A stretch of 64,000 nucleotides of DNA from Streptomyces cadmiisoli (lineage in GTDB: Bacteria > Actinomycetota > Actinomycetes > Streptomycetales > Streptomycetaceae). Within the stretch, counting starts at the first letter, position 1. Every line of letters starts with the position of its first letter. A model generated the notes under the pieces. It did not search any database. It was given only the letters and a program-made list of their open reading frames with translations, and was not told the DNA's origin. Where the stretch lies: assembly GCF_003261055.1 (NCBI RefSeq), contig NZ_CP030073.1:8804001-8868000 (forward strand), given 5' to 3'. The translations under genes and the position numbers were made by a program. Positions 51,861-61,011 of the stretch are shown here, in pieces.

Positions 51861-52010
51861 CTGTGGGCAACGAAGCTCGGTGATGACACGGCCGCTGTGG
51901 AGAACGCCCCGTTCCTCCAGGACGGGGTGGCCGAGGGCGACGTGGTGCGGTACCGCACCGACTCCGACGGGCTGTACTGGGCCGTCGAGCTGGTCAGCTC
52001 TTCCGGCAGC
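51855..52010 (+). pseudogene. DUF4265-like fragment
   Basis: The frame reads LWATKLGDDTAAVENAPFLQDGVAEGDVVRYRTDSDGLYWAVELVSSSG, which matches the core of DUF4265 proteins (LWxxxLGxxxYxIxNxPFxxxxxxxGDVV). There is no start, and the frame dissolves at about 52010, exactly where similarity to the tcpC relic begins. It is therefore a gene truncated by the second mobile element. Confidence 0.5.
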
Positions 52011-52019
52011 TGCACGAAT

Positions 52020-52400
52020 AGCACAAGCGTCCCTCGGCATACCGCGCAACCACAGTCACCAGCCGCACGCCAGCGTCGCGTTGCACAGTGGTCACCGAAC
52101 TCGGCCCCGATTGCGCATTGGCTTCGGGTTGGGTGGATCGTCCTTAGACGCGTCGGAGTGCGCAGGCCTCGTCTGCACAATCTCCGCGTCGTTGGCACTG
52201 CTTCGGCGCCGCGTGTCGACGAAGAACTGCGCATGTTCTGCCGGGTCGGCTACGACGGCTGCGGTGGACATTTTGGCCCGCCTTTTCGACGGGACGGTGG
52301 TGATGGGCGTCAGCACCGCGGCGACGGCGATCGTGGTGAGCAGGGCCAGGCATGCAGGGCGTAGTCGGTGCTTCGTAATTCCGCACTCCGGGTCACGGTT
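52020..52400 (-). pseudogene. degraded copy of the start of the TcpC-like gene
   Basis: Minus-strand KHRLRPACLALLTTIAVAAVL, then STAAVVADPAEHAQFFVDTRRRSS and AEIVQTRPAHSDAS parallel the intact gene's RRRVRLSRLALLTAIAAGPLAL, RTAAVAADPAGYAQVFVSAWLRSS and TAQARLAQSMAPD. DNA similarity continues at 52020-52130 (relative to 47500-47640) and upstream into the leader to about 52545. Only the first ~130 codons are represented and the frames are broken. It is the relic of a second, related conjugation module. Confidence 0.65.
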
Positions 52401-52528
52401 GCAAGGTGACGCGGTGAACCGTTCAGGTCGGAACTTGTGTTTCTGGCCTGGCCCGGGCGTACCCGTGTACCCCGACCTGACCACCGACCAAGGTAACGAT
52501 GGGGACACGAGACTCCTGGGTGGGCTCG

Positions 52529-52543
52529 TGGTTGGGCCGACCA
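52529..52543. promoter_or_regulatory. copy 2 of the 15-bp palindrome core
   Basis: TGGTTGGGCCGACCA, one mismatch in the arms relative to the TGGTCGGNCCGACCA core. It lies upstream of the tcpC relic at the position corresponding to the 41-bp palindrome in the intact copy. Confidence 0.55.
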
Positions 52544-52718
52544 GCCGCGTCCGTCGGCCTGTGGCAGGAATGAACGAGTCGACCACCATCGCGAAAGTGA
52601 CCGGGGCGAGGATCCGGGCCGAGCGCAGACCGGACAATCCTGGGGGAGGGGACGGTTCGGCTGCGCTCCGGACTCGGGAGGTCTTCGTGGAAGCCCGGTT
52701 GCGTACAACTCTGTCGAC

Positions 52719-52885
52719 TGCGCAGCCCTTTTGGTGATGGCGCTTTCCAGCGGTGCGCAACTGGTTGAAGGAGGTCGGCTGCGTAGGATCCGGGTTCATT
52801 GCGCAGCTGTCTGCCTATGTGGACTGCGCAGAACACCGGCTCATTGCGCAGCGGCCTGCGCAGCGAGCGCCGGCGTGGCTGCGCA
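52719..52885. repeat. cluster of seven TGCGCA sites, iteron-like
   Basis: TGCGCA starts at 52719, 52754, 52800, 52825, 52845, 52857 and 52880. Three more (52112, 52159, 52228) lie in the tcpC relic. The cluster sits between the divergent tcpC relic and the HTH gene, where an origin or shared control region would be expected. Confidence 0.6.
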
Positions 52886-52900
52886 ACCGCGATCGCGCAC

Positions 52901-52947
52901 CGAGGCCGTGGTCGGGCCGACCAGGCGCCCCGACCACGGCGGCCTCG
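52901..52947. promoter_or_regulatory. copy 3 of the palindrome core within a larger stem
   Basis: The core TGGTCGGGCCGACCA is at 52909-52923. It is nested in a longer inverted repeat, CGAGGCCGTGGTCGGG (52901-52916) against CCCGACCACGG plus CGGCCTCG (52929-52947), with a 3-nt bulge. It lies next to the TGCGCA cluster and upstream of the HTH gene. Confidence 0.6.
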
Positions 52948-53376
52948 TGTGGTTGTTGCTGGATCGTGTCCGGTGGTCGGGGGTTGTGGTCGTCGGTGTG
53001 GTCGGGGTGGTCAGGTGCGCTGAAGGGATGAACCCCTCCCAGGGTTCCTTTCTCAGCGGTCACCGCAACTTCGCAGCTACCCCCTCGCTGCAGACCTGGG
53101 GCGGCAGCGTGTTCGTGGCCAGTGGGGGAGGGCGGTGACTCGTCTCGGGCGGGGGTCCGTCGTCGAGTGATGGCGGCGGATCGGTCCCCTCAGTTCACGC
53201 AGGTCGATGACACGACGCTCGGCGGGATCGTCTGCTCGAGCACGGACCGGCCGGCCCTCCGTGATGCCGGGCCGGGGCACGCGGCCAGCGGTCCGTCCGC
53301 ACCTGGCAGCCCCTCCGCGGCCGGGTCGTCCAATCGGGCGGGGCCCGGTTTCGAGGCGGGTATCCGCCGTGGGCTG

Positions 53377-54414
53377 ATGGGAGCCGACCGGTTCACCCAG
53401 ATCGCGAATGGCCTGTTCCGCGACCCTCGGCTTTCGTTCAAGGCCAAGGGCCTGTTCGGGGCTGGTCAGCACGCACCGGGACGGTTGGCGGATCAGCGTC
53501 GCGGACCTGGCACGCCGCAGCCGTGACGGCGAGGCAGCCGTCAGGAGCGGGCTGAACGAGCTGGAGAAGCGGGGCCCGCTGTGCCGGGAACGCGAGCGCC
53601 ATCGGGACGGCACGCTCGGTGCGGCAGCGTACGTCATCACCGATTTGCCCAGTCAGCGAATCTGCAGGTCGCAGCCGATGTCGGGTTTTCCACCGGTGGA
53701 TGACCCGACATCGGCTGACCACCTGACTAAGAACACCATCAGGGAGAACACCACGAAGCAGAAGACCAAACCCCTCCGTCCGTGCCACCGCAGCGACACC
53801 ACGAGGCCCGCAGCGAAGCAGCAGCCTGAGCCCGCAGCATCGCCATCGCCCGGGCCGCGGGCGGATGCGATGCATCCGGGTATCCGACTGCTGCTCGACA
53901 TCGGAGCCCGCCGTCCGGACCTCCTGCTGACCGGGAAGGTCCTGACCGAGCGGGGCCGCGTGATCACCGCGATGATGGAGGCCGGCTGGAACACCGAGCG
54001 CATACGCCACGTCATCACCCACCGGCCCATACCGGACCGGGTCCGCACCACCGTCGGCGCGATCATCGCTGCCGGGCTCCGGGCAGCTCAGGCCGATCCG
54101 CCGCCCGCCATCGCGGACAGCCGGCACCACGACGGCGACGTCCGGGAAGACGAAGCGACCGCGTGGCCGTTACCGAGCGGCCGTCCACGGCGCCCCTATC
54201 CCGCACTGTGGTCGCAGCCTTGGCCCACCGGGCGCTGGTGGAGCGCTCCGGCTATGGCGCGCCCGGAACCGCAACCGGGGAGTACCTCTGCCCGGCTTGC
54301 CTGCGCTGGCTGCTGTGCAGAACCTACCCGGACCCACACCACGGCGGGCACACCCCGACAGCGACGGCCGGTGCCGCACCTGCGCCACCGTATCCGCCGC
54401 CTTCTTGGAAGTAG
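53377..54414 (+). pseudogene. HTH replication/regulation-type protein of actinobacterial mobile elements, frameshifted
   Basis: From ATG 53377: MGADRFTQIANGLFRDPRLS FKAKGLFG, then one extra G in a GGGG run (about 53457-53462) shifts the frame. It resumes as LVSTHRDGWRISVADLARRSRDG, AAVRSGLNELEKRGPLCRERE and GTLGAAAYVITDLP. This winged-helix N-terminus is common on Streptomyces integrative elements. A later helical region (GIRLLLDIGARRPDLLLTGKVL, MMEAGWNTERIRHVITHRP) is intact. Further shifts near 54160 break the C-terminal zinc-ribbon-like part (GEYLCPACLRW). A frame upstream is open to 53170, so the start is uncertain. It is probably the regulator or initiator of the decayed second element. 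Confidence 0.7.
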
Positions 54415-54593
54415 GCGCTTCATGACCACCCAGCCCCGCCGAAGCACGGGGCTTCCAATCGGCTAACCGGAGGGATGGCGTGGGTACCGCGTGACGTGGG
54501 GCGGTGCGGCTCTGATGGCCACCTGGCCCGGTGCGCGGCTAGTGATGCCTGCAGGAGTCCGGGAGGCTGCATCCGGCCCAAGGGCTTCGTACT

Positions 54594-55262
54594 GTGACCA
54601 CGCCAGGTCTGCCAGGACGGCCTGAAGGCGGCGTTGGTCATGACAACAGGCGCCCTCATCTCGGGGACCGGCGGTATCACGGTGTGGCGGACGCCGGTGA
54701 TGAGGCAGACTTCTTCGCCGTGGACATCATGGAAGGCGAGCTGCGGCGCCTTGGGTCCGGACCGGAAGCTGAGGACGACCAGCGACGACCGTTTCTCGTG
54801 CGCGTCCGATTCGCCGCGCAGGAACCGGCCCTGGTCATAGCCAATGCGCGTGCCGTGCTGACGTGCGTGGTCGAGCAGACAGGCGACTGGCCTGAATCGA
54901 AACGGTGGCCGCAGTTGCTGCCGGCATGGTTCATCCAGCGATGTGAGCCCGAACCCGCGGAGCCGGATCACGGCGAGCCTTTCGACGCCGAGGCGTGGCT
55001 GCGGCGATGGCAGGCAATGTCGCCGGAGCAAAGAGCGGTAGCAAGCCAGGCGCCGTGGACGCTCTCGGCTTGGCTGTTCTACTTCGACCCGACCGAGGAA
55101 GGGGCCGGTGACGATCGCAGCTGGTGGTGGTGGCACGCGGGAACCGATGAGTCGGGCGGCGGCTGGGTACAGGTGGCCACCACCGGCTGGCCGTTCGGCA
55201 GCGGTTCGCTGTCCTGGCTGATTAAGGCCAGCGGTGGCACAGATGTCGCCTACAGCCCCTGA
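54594..55262 (+). CDS. hypothetical protein
   Basis: Up to 222 residues from GTG 54594; GTG 54684 and ATG 54729 are alternatives and no start has a good ribosome site. The C-terminal part is well formed (WPQLLPAWFIQRCEPEPAEPD, EAWLRRWQAMSPEQRAVASQA, WTLSAWLFYFDPTEE, RSWWWWHAGTDESGGGWVQVATTGWPFGSGSLSWLIKASGG) and rich in Trp. It resembles small uncharacterised Streptomyces proteins. No functional motif is seen, and no partner gene is adjacent. Confidence 0.6.
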   Translation: MTTPGLPGRPEGGVGHDNRRPHLGDRRYHGVADAGDEADFFAVDIMEGELRRLGSGPEAEDDQRRPFLVRVRFAAQEPALVIANARAVLTCVVEQTGDWPESKRWPQLLPAWFIQRCEPEPAEPDHGEPFDAEAWLRRWQAMSPEQRAVASQAPWTLSAWLFYFDPTEEGAGDDRSWWWWHAGTDESGGGWVQVATTGWPFGSGSLSWLIKASGGTDVAYSP

Positions 55263-55581
55263 GCGTCGCGCATCGCGGTTGCCCTGGCCGACACGGCAAG
55301 TTCGCGAGCTACGGCTGGAGTTAGGCAGTGCGGGGCCAAGACGTCTGAGATGTATGTGGCGCTGTGAGTGTTTCGACAAGTGGGACGCTGTTCCGGCCCC
55401 TGCCGTGTCGACACCGGTCGCTGTACCGTGCCGTGGGTCGGGCCATGCCCAGGGCCACCTTCCGATCAGTTTGGGCGTGTATCGAAAGTTGATTTTCGAT
55501 GTGAGCGGGATCTGTTGCGGGGGTGGCGCCCGGCGGCCGCCTTTCCAACACTGGTGACATACGGGCGACGGGGGGACAGAC
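55263..55581. other. intergenic, nothing recognised
   Basis: About 320 bp upstream of the acyltransferase gene. There is a moderately AT-rich patch near 55480-55500 but no clear promoter, gene or hairpin. Confidence 0.4.
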
Positions 55582-56790
55582 ATGGCGACGCGCACAGAAC
55601 CGGCGCAGGCACCGCTACCGGAGCGGCGGCCGGAGCTGGACACGATCCGGATGCTGGTCGTGATCGGGCTGGTCTTCTTCCACTCGGCGCTCGTCTTCGC
55701 TGCCGACGACGACTTCTACGTCAAGAACACCGAGACCACCGAAGCCATCATGATCATCGCCGGGTTCGGGGTCGTCTGGGCTATGCCGCTGCTGTTCCTC
55801 ATCTCCGGACTCGGTGCCTGGCACTCGCTTCAACGCCGCGGCGCGGGCGGCTTCGCCGGCGAGCGGTTGCTGCGGCTCGGCGTTCCGCTGGTCTTCGCGA
55901 CCCTCGCGCTGAACCCGTTGCCGCAGTGGCTGCGGCTGCGCTCGGCCGACGCCGACTACAACGAGTCGTACCTCGGCTTCCTGCCCCGCTTCTACGACGT
56001 GCACCTGGAGCCCGAAGAGTTCCCCTTCCTCGTCCAGGGCAAGCACTTCGAGACCGGCCATCTTTGGTTCGTCGTGCTCCTCCTGGCGTTCTCCCTCATG
56101 CTGGTGCCGCTCCACCGGTGGTTGCCGCGCGAGCGCGTCCGCCGCATCGGCGACCGGGTGGCGGAGGCGACCGTGCATCGGCGGGGCGTCGTGTTCCTGC
56201 CAGCCCTCGCCTTCGCGGCGATCTGTGCCTTCGCACGGCTGGAGGAGGAGTACGCGGGCTGGCACCGCTGGTCGTACCTGCTGTTTTTCGTGGCTGGATT
56301 TGTGCTCGCCACCGACGACCGCTTCCGCGCCGTGATGCGCCGCGACGCCGGGACCGCAGCCTGGCTCGGCGCCCTGCTGTTCGCGGCAGCCGGCCCCGGC
56401 TTTGCCCTGGCCGACGAGCCCTTCACTGAGATGACCGCCCTGGCCACCGTCTCAAGGGCGCTGTTCGGTGCGGCTGGATGGTGCCTGGTGGTCGCCATCC
56501 CAGGTCTCCTCGACCGTCGGCGGCTAGAGCAACCGCGTGCGGCGCCGAACCCGGCCCCGACGACACGTCGGCGCCTTTATGGCTATCTTGCCGCAGCCGT
56601 GCTGCCGCTGTACGTCCTGCACCAGCCGATCGTGGTCGCCGTTGCATACTTCGTGATCGGTTGGGATGCGCCGATCCTAGTTGAGTACACCGTGCTCGTG
56701 GTGATCGCTCTCATCCTCACCCTCACCGCGTATGAGCTGCTGGTCCGCCGTACGCGGGCGACCCGCTTCCTGTTCGGGATGCGACCCTAG
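55582..56790 (+). CDS. acyltransferase family 3 integral membrane protein
   Basis: 402 residues from ATG 55582, preceded by GGGGGGA. About ten hydrophobic segments are visible, starting with ELDTIRMLVVIGLVFFHSALVF, which carries the conserved early His, and MPLLFLISGLGAWHSLQRRG with a following Arg-rich loop. GHLWFVVLLLAFSLMLVPL and LPLYVLHQPIVVAVAYFVIGW are family motifs. Such membrane acyltransferases move acetyl or other acyl groups onto sugars, lipids or antibiotics. No partner genes show the target. Confidence 0.88.
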   Translation: MATRTEPAQAPLPERRPELDTIRMLVVIGLVFFHSALVFAADDDFYVKNTETTEAIMIIAGFGVVWAMPLLFLISGLGAWHSLQRRGAGGFAGERLLRLGVPLVFATLALNPLPQWLRLRSADADYNESYLGFLPRFYDVHLEPEEFPFLVQGKHFETGHLWFVVLLLAFSLMLVPLHRWLPRERVRRIGDRVAEATVHRRGVVFLPALAFAAICAFARLEEEYAGWHRWSYLLFFVAGFVLATDDRFRAVMRRDAGTAAWLGALLFAAAGPGFALADEPFTEMTALATVSRALFGAAGWCLVVAIPGLLDRRRLEQPRAAPNPAPTTRRRLYGYLAAAVLPLYVLHQPIVVAVAYFVIGWDAPILVEYTVLVVIALILTLTAYELLVRRTRATRFLFGMRP

Positions 56791-56989
56791 GGCGTCTCGA
56801 ATGTACTGGTCACAGCCGCTCGTTGTGAGCCGCTACGAGGACGGTTGCCTCGCAGCGGACCGCGCGCTTGACGTGCCTCGTGGCCACCGAGCGGTGCATC
56901 GACCAGTCTGTTGGCTTCACACCTTCACACTGAAGAGCTCGGGAATCGTTCGTGCTCGTAGCTGAGCCGATGCCGGTCAGCAACGATCG

Positions 56990-57307
56990 GTGGATGCGTC
57001 GGCTGACGCAAAAGAACTGTGCCACCTCGCGGCGCTTTCCCAGCAGGGGAGGGCGTTTTGCATCCATCGCGACGCGAAGGGCTTCAGCCGCGTCGATTAC
57101 GCCGTGCACGGGGAGCTGGTGACGTCCTTCGAGCCAGGGCAGCCGCACTTTACGAATGGCGCGGCAGCCGACGTGGCGCTTGGCTTCGTCCACAGTGGTG
57201 ACGAGCTCGGCGACGTCGCGTTCCTGCGGTTCCTGGAGGGCGAGCTTGGCATCTACCTCCCCTGGGAGGAGACGGAGGCAGAGCTGCCGGCAGCCGCCTT
57301 CACCTGA
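56990..57307 (+). pseudogene. DUF6461-like C-terminal fragment
   Basis: LSQQGRAFCIHRDAKGFSRVDYAVHGELVTSFEPGQPHFTNGA resembles the C-terminal half of DUF6461 proteins (RAVSVxWNVNxxxxFxYAxDGxxVxxFEP pattern). The N-terminal half is missing. The frame opens at GTG 56990 with no ribosome site and ends LPWEETEAELPAAAFT. It is probably a truncated gene; a small functional protein is less likely. Confidence 0.5.
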
Positions 57308-57986
57308 CGGCGCCTGGCAGCCTGAGCACGTCTTTGATGTGCGCGCCGCCCGCTTGACCATGCTGCTCCGATCGCAGGCACCCACCACCAGGGTTCCGAC
57401 GCCGAAGAACCTGCCTTTGCTTGGGTGCTCAAGTACACCGCAACAGCCCAGCCTGCAAAGATCAGTGAGAGAGGACTGCTGTCCACCGCCAGCTACGGAG
57501 TCGGGCTCCAGCATCCATGCCGAATCAAGTCTTCGGCATGGGTGACAGTAGAGCGGTGGCTCGGGCATCGCGGTACTGCGGGAGAGCAGACATGACCAGG
57601 TCGGAGGAGTCTCAGTGGCCCGGGCGGATCCACCGAGCGCGATCAGTAGCCCGAAGAAGTAGTGAAGGACCGGTTCTCCGGCCTGCGGCTGCGTGATCTA
57701 TCAATACCGTGATCTGCAGCTGAGCTGCCGACGATGGGCAGCGTTGGTTGCCATTGAGCGTCCTCGCACGGCCCGGACGCGGCCCGGAGAGGGACATCGG
57801 GTATCCCATGTCGGTGCCGGGGGGTATGGTGCCGCTGCGATCAAGCGTTGGGGGCGGGTAGGGGTTTTGGGAGCGAAAACGTGTCTGCACGTGCGTGCCG
57901 ACAACGACGGGCCGGACGAGTTGCATCAGGCGCGGCCAGCGCACCGGGCGTGGGGGACAGGTCAGAACAGGGTCAGTCGTCGCGGT
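57308..57986. other. intergenic, nothing recognised
   Basis: Nearly 0.7 kb without a convincing gene on either strand. Short frames exist, but none has consistent codon bias or a recognised motif. No strong hairpin or promoter was found. Confidence 0.4.
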
Positions 57987-58394
57987 GTGGCAGTCGTTTC
58001 GGTCCGCGTGCGGCTTGTCGCGGTAGCGGCGATGTCCTTGCTGGCTGGCGGTTGCGGCATGCTGGACGATTCGGTCGAGGACCGCTGGGAGTCCAGAACT
58101 GGGTTTTCAAGTTGTGGCGAAGTGAGCTTGGCCCAGGGCGAGGAGATCCAGAAGGAGGCGGTGCGGGAAATCGCCTGCCTCCGACAGGCCCTCAAGAGTA
58201 GCGAGAGCGCAGAACTGAAGGTCACTTATCCTACGGTGGAGGGTGACGCGATCCGCGAGTACTATCGCATGACGCCGCAGGGCAGGCTTGAGGTCTACAC
58301 CGACAGCACGGAAGACCGCTACTCGGACCAGAAGTGGTCGTTTGCTGAGTGCTACACCCCGGAATGGTTCGCTGAGATTTCCTGCGATCAATGA
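57987..58394 (+). CDS. putative lipoprotein
   Basis: 135 residues from GTG 57987; GTG 58008 is an alternative. The N-terminus is a lipoprotein signal (VRLVAVAAMSLLAGGC, lipobox LAGGC). The mature part (AQGEEIQKEAVREIACLRQALKSSESAELKVTYPTVEGDAIREYYRMTPQGRLEVYTDSTEDRY) looks like a small alpha/beta domain, with Cys residues at about 36, 60, 121 and 133. It should be anchored outside the membrane. No family is recognised. It is a single-gene unit with a small hairpin after the stop. Confidence 0.75.
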   Translation: MAVVSVRVRLVAVAAMSLLAGGCGMLDDSVEDRWESRTGFSSCGEVSLAQGEEIQKEAVREIACLRQALKSSESAELKVTYPTVEGDAIREYYRMTPQGRLEVYTDSTEDRYSDQKWSFAECYTPEWFAEISCDQ

Positions 58395-58401
58395 GTTCGG
58401 C

Positions 58402-58420
58402 AAGCTCGGCCGAGGAGCTT
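58402..58420 (+). terminator. small hairpin after the lipoprotein gene
   Basis: AAGCTC (58402-58407), 7-nt loop, GAGCTT (58415-58420), starting 7 bp after the stop. It is short and therefore tentative. Confidence 0.35.
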
Positions 58421-58744
58421 AACCCTGAGCTTGGTGTTCAGCCTCGGCTGTTCACCTGACTACGAACTTTCCCGCCTCGCGTACCGGGACACTTGAGAGG
58501 CACTCATCCCCGGCTTGAACGCCTGGGCCCTCTGTAAGGACCCGGTAATCTGGCCGGTATGACAGTTCCGTTCGTGCTACCGAGGCCCGAGCGTCAACAA
58601 CATCATCGGTTTGCATCGGTGGGTCGGCCGGTCGCCTTGCGCCAACTTCGCAGTGTGATCACGGCCTTGTTCGGTCCGTACGTCTGCGCCGGGACCGGAC
58701 AGGCGGCTCCGCGGGTGAGCGGGACCGTCAGGAGGTGTCTGCCG
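58421..58744. other. intergenic, nothing recognised
   Basis: About 320 bp between the lipoprotein terminator and the 3' end of the AraC-type gene. An ATG frame at 58559 has no recognisable content. Confidence 0.35.
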
Positions 58745-59752
58745 TCAGGACGTGTCGACCGTCCGGGTTCCGCGGGCGGTGCCGGGCTTCGACGGCCCGG
58801 GGTGGTGTCGCTCCCGCCAGTCGCGCGGCGAGATGCCGTACGCCCGTTTGAACACCTTGCTGAAGTGGGTCGGGTCCGTGAAACCCCAGCTCCGGGCTAT
58901 CCCGGCGATGGTCCGCAGACGCCCACCCGGTCCGGCCAGCTCTCGTCTGCACTCCGCCAGCCGGTGGGATCGGATCCAGTCGCCGAGGCTGATCCCCGAC
59001 TGGGCGAGCACTGTGTAGAGATGTCGTACCGAGATGCCGTGCACGGCGGCGATCCGCGCGGCCGACAGGGTCGGGTCAGCGAGGTGCTCCCGGAGGTACT
59101 ATGTGATCCGCAGCCCGAGAGACCCCTCCAGCGCCGCTCGATTGATCCGGGACGTGGCGAGCTGGGACATCAGGGCGGCCCGCAGCAGTTCGATGCTTGG
59201 TTGGACGATTGCCTCGGCGTAAACCCCGTTGAGTGTGTTCTCGCTGACGGCCAGTTCGGCGAAGTACCGGAAGGCCAGGCGTGCGACGGGGTTGTCGGAG
59301 CCGAGCGGGATCGCGGCGATGTTGCGGAGCGCCGGGTCGGGGAGCGCGAGTACCGCCCGGGGGATGCGCAGGAAGTGGTGGTCGAGTGCCCGGTCGAAAT
59401 GCAAGGTGTAGGGTGCAATCGACTCGTACACCGTGAGGTTCTCCGGCCGCAGCAGGGACTGTCGGCCGTGTTGTTCCACCACGCTGGTCCCCGACATCTG
59501 CAGACCGACGAAGACCGCCGGCTCCTCGTCCTCTCGCGCCAGCCGACTTGTCCGGCGCACGGTGACCGCCGTCGACTCCGCTGAGCAGATCCGTATCGGT
59601 CCGACAGCGCCGAGCCCCATTCGCACGGAGATGTCTTTCGCCCGACGGTGGTGGTCGACATCGACCCGAACGAAGGATTCCCATAGCACCGAGCGGATCG
59701 TCTCCTCCCGGTCCTGCTGCGGTACGAGGGACGTGTCCAGGACCGAGTTCAT
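58745..59752 (-). pseudogene. AraC-family regulator interrupted by one amber codon
   Basis: From ATG 59752 the first ~217 codons are an AraC_binding_2-like domain (ETIRSVLWESFVRVDVDHHR, LLRPENLTVYESIAPYTLHF, LDHHFLRIPRAVL). TAG at 59101-59099 interrupts GLRIT/YLREHLADPTLSAARIA. The same frame then continues with a complete two-motif AraC HTH (AAVHGISVRHLYTVLAQSGI, TIAGIARSWGFTDPTHFSKVFKRAYGISPRDWRE). CAG to TAG is the simplest lesion. Without readthrough the product lacks DNA binding. A GTG or ATG restart (59044) could make a free HTH domain. Confidence 0.8.
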
Positions 59753-60129
59753 GGGATGAGCCCTCGTCGGTTCCGGTCTGACCGCACGACGTCCCGCCCC
59801 CCAACTCACCCCATGACAAGGGTGGTTCTGGAACCTGGCCGACACGGCTTTTCCACCTGGTGTGGCCAGGGCACCCGTCTTCCGCAGCTGAGCATCGGCA
59901 TTATGCCATGTCCGTGTCAGCCAGCCTCCCTCATCTCACCTCCCCGGTTCGGCAGCGCCGCCTGGTCCACCTCTGAAGCCACGCTGGCCCTGGCAGCATC
60001 GGCTGAGGCTTGGCTCGGCGCGTGGGGAACCGTCAGGTGTTCGATTCGCGTCCGCTTTTGTGGATCTAGGTAATACGCAACACCTGCATCCCTCACCCCG
60101 ACCGACTCATCGAGCATGGAGGCACACCC
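59753..60129. other. intergenic between divergent genes, nothing recognised
   Basis: About 380 bp separate the AraC-type start (minus) and the ALF-repeat gene (plus). I see no clear operator palindrome or promoter match. Confidence 0.4.
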
Positions 60130-60927
60130 ATGAGACCGACTCGCGCCGCGCTGCTGGTCGCCGCAATCGCTCTGACGCCTGCCCTCCTCCTCACCGCACC
60201 GGCTCACGCCGCCGGCACGGCCGCGTCCGCCGCGCCCCTCACGTCTACGACACCCGTTACGCCCACGCCGGCGACGGCCTGCCCGGACACCTCGTCCACC
60301 GGCACTCCCGTCGACGAGATGACGGCGGACCAGCTCCGGGCCGCGATCCAGGGCGTTCTTGCGGACGAGAATTCCGGTACCGGCGTCCGGCGCGAAGCGA
60401 ACGAGGCCCTGGGCGGCACCGTCGACGATATGCGTGCGTTCCTCACGACGGGCTGCCGCATCGCCCAGGCCGAAGACGATCGTGTGGAGGTATTCCGCAT
60501 CCTGCATGTGGCGACCCAGAACGGAGACAGGAGGGTCATCCAGGACGTCTACAAGGTCCTCGACAGCGATACTCCGGAGGCTCTGCGTGCCTTCCTTGAA
60601 ACGGGGTACGCCCAGGCCCAGTTCGAGGACGACTCCGTCGCCGTCGCCCGCATCCTGGGCGTGGCGACCGAGAACGGTGACAAGAGGGTGATCCGGGAGG
60701 CCAACGCGGCCCTCGATGCCTACACTCCCGAAGCAATGAGCAACTTCCGGTGGACCGGGTACCGGCTCGCCCAGGCCGAGGACGACGCCGTGTACATCGC
60801 CCGCATGCTCACCAACCCGGACATCAGCGACGCCATGGTCGACGCGATCCAGGCGGTTCTCGACGACGGCTCCCCCGAGGCCCTGCGGCACTTCCGGACC
60901 GTCGGCCAGTACGAGATAGACGGCTGA
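60130..60927 (+). CDS. secreted ALF-repeat protein
   Basis: 265 residues from ATG 60130 with GGAGG upstream. A Sec signal peptide (ALLVAAIALTPALLLTAPAHA) is followed by a Thr/Pro-rich spacer. Tandem ALF repeats of about 43 residues follow: GTGVRREANEALGGTVDDMRAFLTTG, NGDRRVIQDVYKVLDSDTPEALRAFLETG, NGDKRVIREANAALDAYTPEAMSNFRWTG and ISDAMVDAIQAVLDDGSPEALRHFRTVG. ALF repeats occur in secreted actinobacterial proteins and as adaptors in polymorphic toxin proteins. No toxin domain is present here. Probably an extracellular binding module. Confidence 0.85.
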   Translation: MRPTRAALLVAAIALTPALLLTAPAHAAGTAASAAPLTSTTPVTPTPATACPDTSSTGTPVDEMTADQLRAAIQGVLADENSGTGVRREANEALGGTVDDMRAFLTTGCRIAQAEDDRVEVFRILHVATQNGDRRVIQDVYKVLDSDTPEALRAFLETGYAQAQFEDDSVAVARILGVATENGDKRVIREANAALDAYTPEAMSNFRWTGYRLAQAEDDAVYIARMLTNPDISDAMVDAIQAVLDDGSPEALRHFRTVGQYEIDG

Positions 60928-60984
60928 TCGTAGCCGCCTGGAGCGGTTCGCCGAGGCATGCGCCGGAGGCGTTCCGCAGCGGTG

Positions 60985-61011
60985 GGTCCCCCGACTGTTT
61001 GTCGGGGGACC
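60985..61011 (+). terminator. strong hairpin after the ALF-repeat gene
   Basis: GGTCCCCCGAC (60985-60995), loop TGTTT, GTCGGGGGACC (61001-61011): perfect 11-bp arms, 57 bp after the stop codon. Confidence 0.75.

Noticed and set aside
57253..57944. Short minus-strand frames in the 57.3-57.9 kb gap
   Set aside because: Codon composition is irregular, starts lack ribosome sites and no motif is recognisable.
58559..59584. Plus-strand frame from ATG 58559 running opposite the AraC gene
   Set aside because: Beyond the first ~60 codons it is purely antisense to the AraC-type gene, and the first part has no recognisable content.
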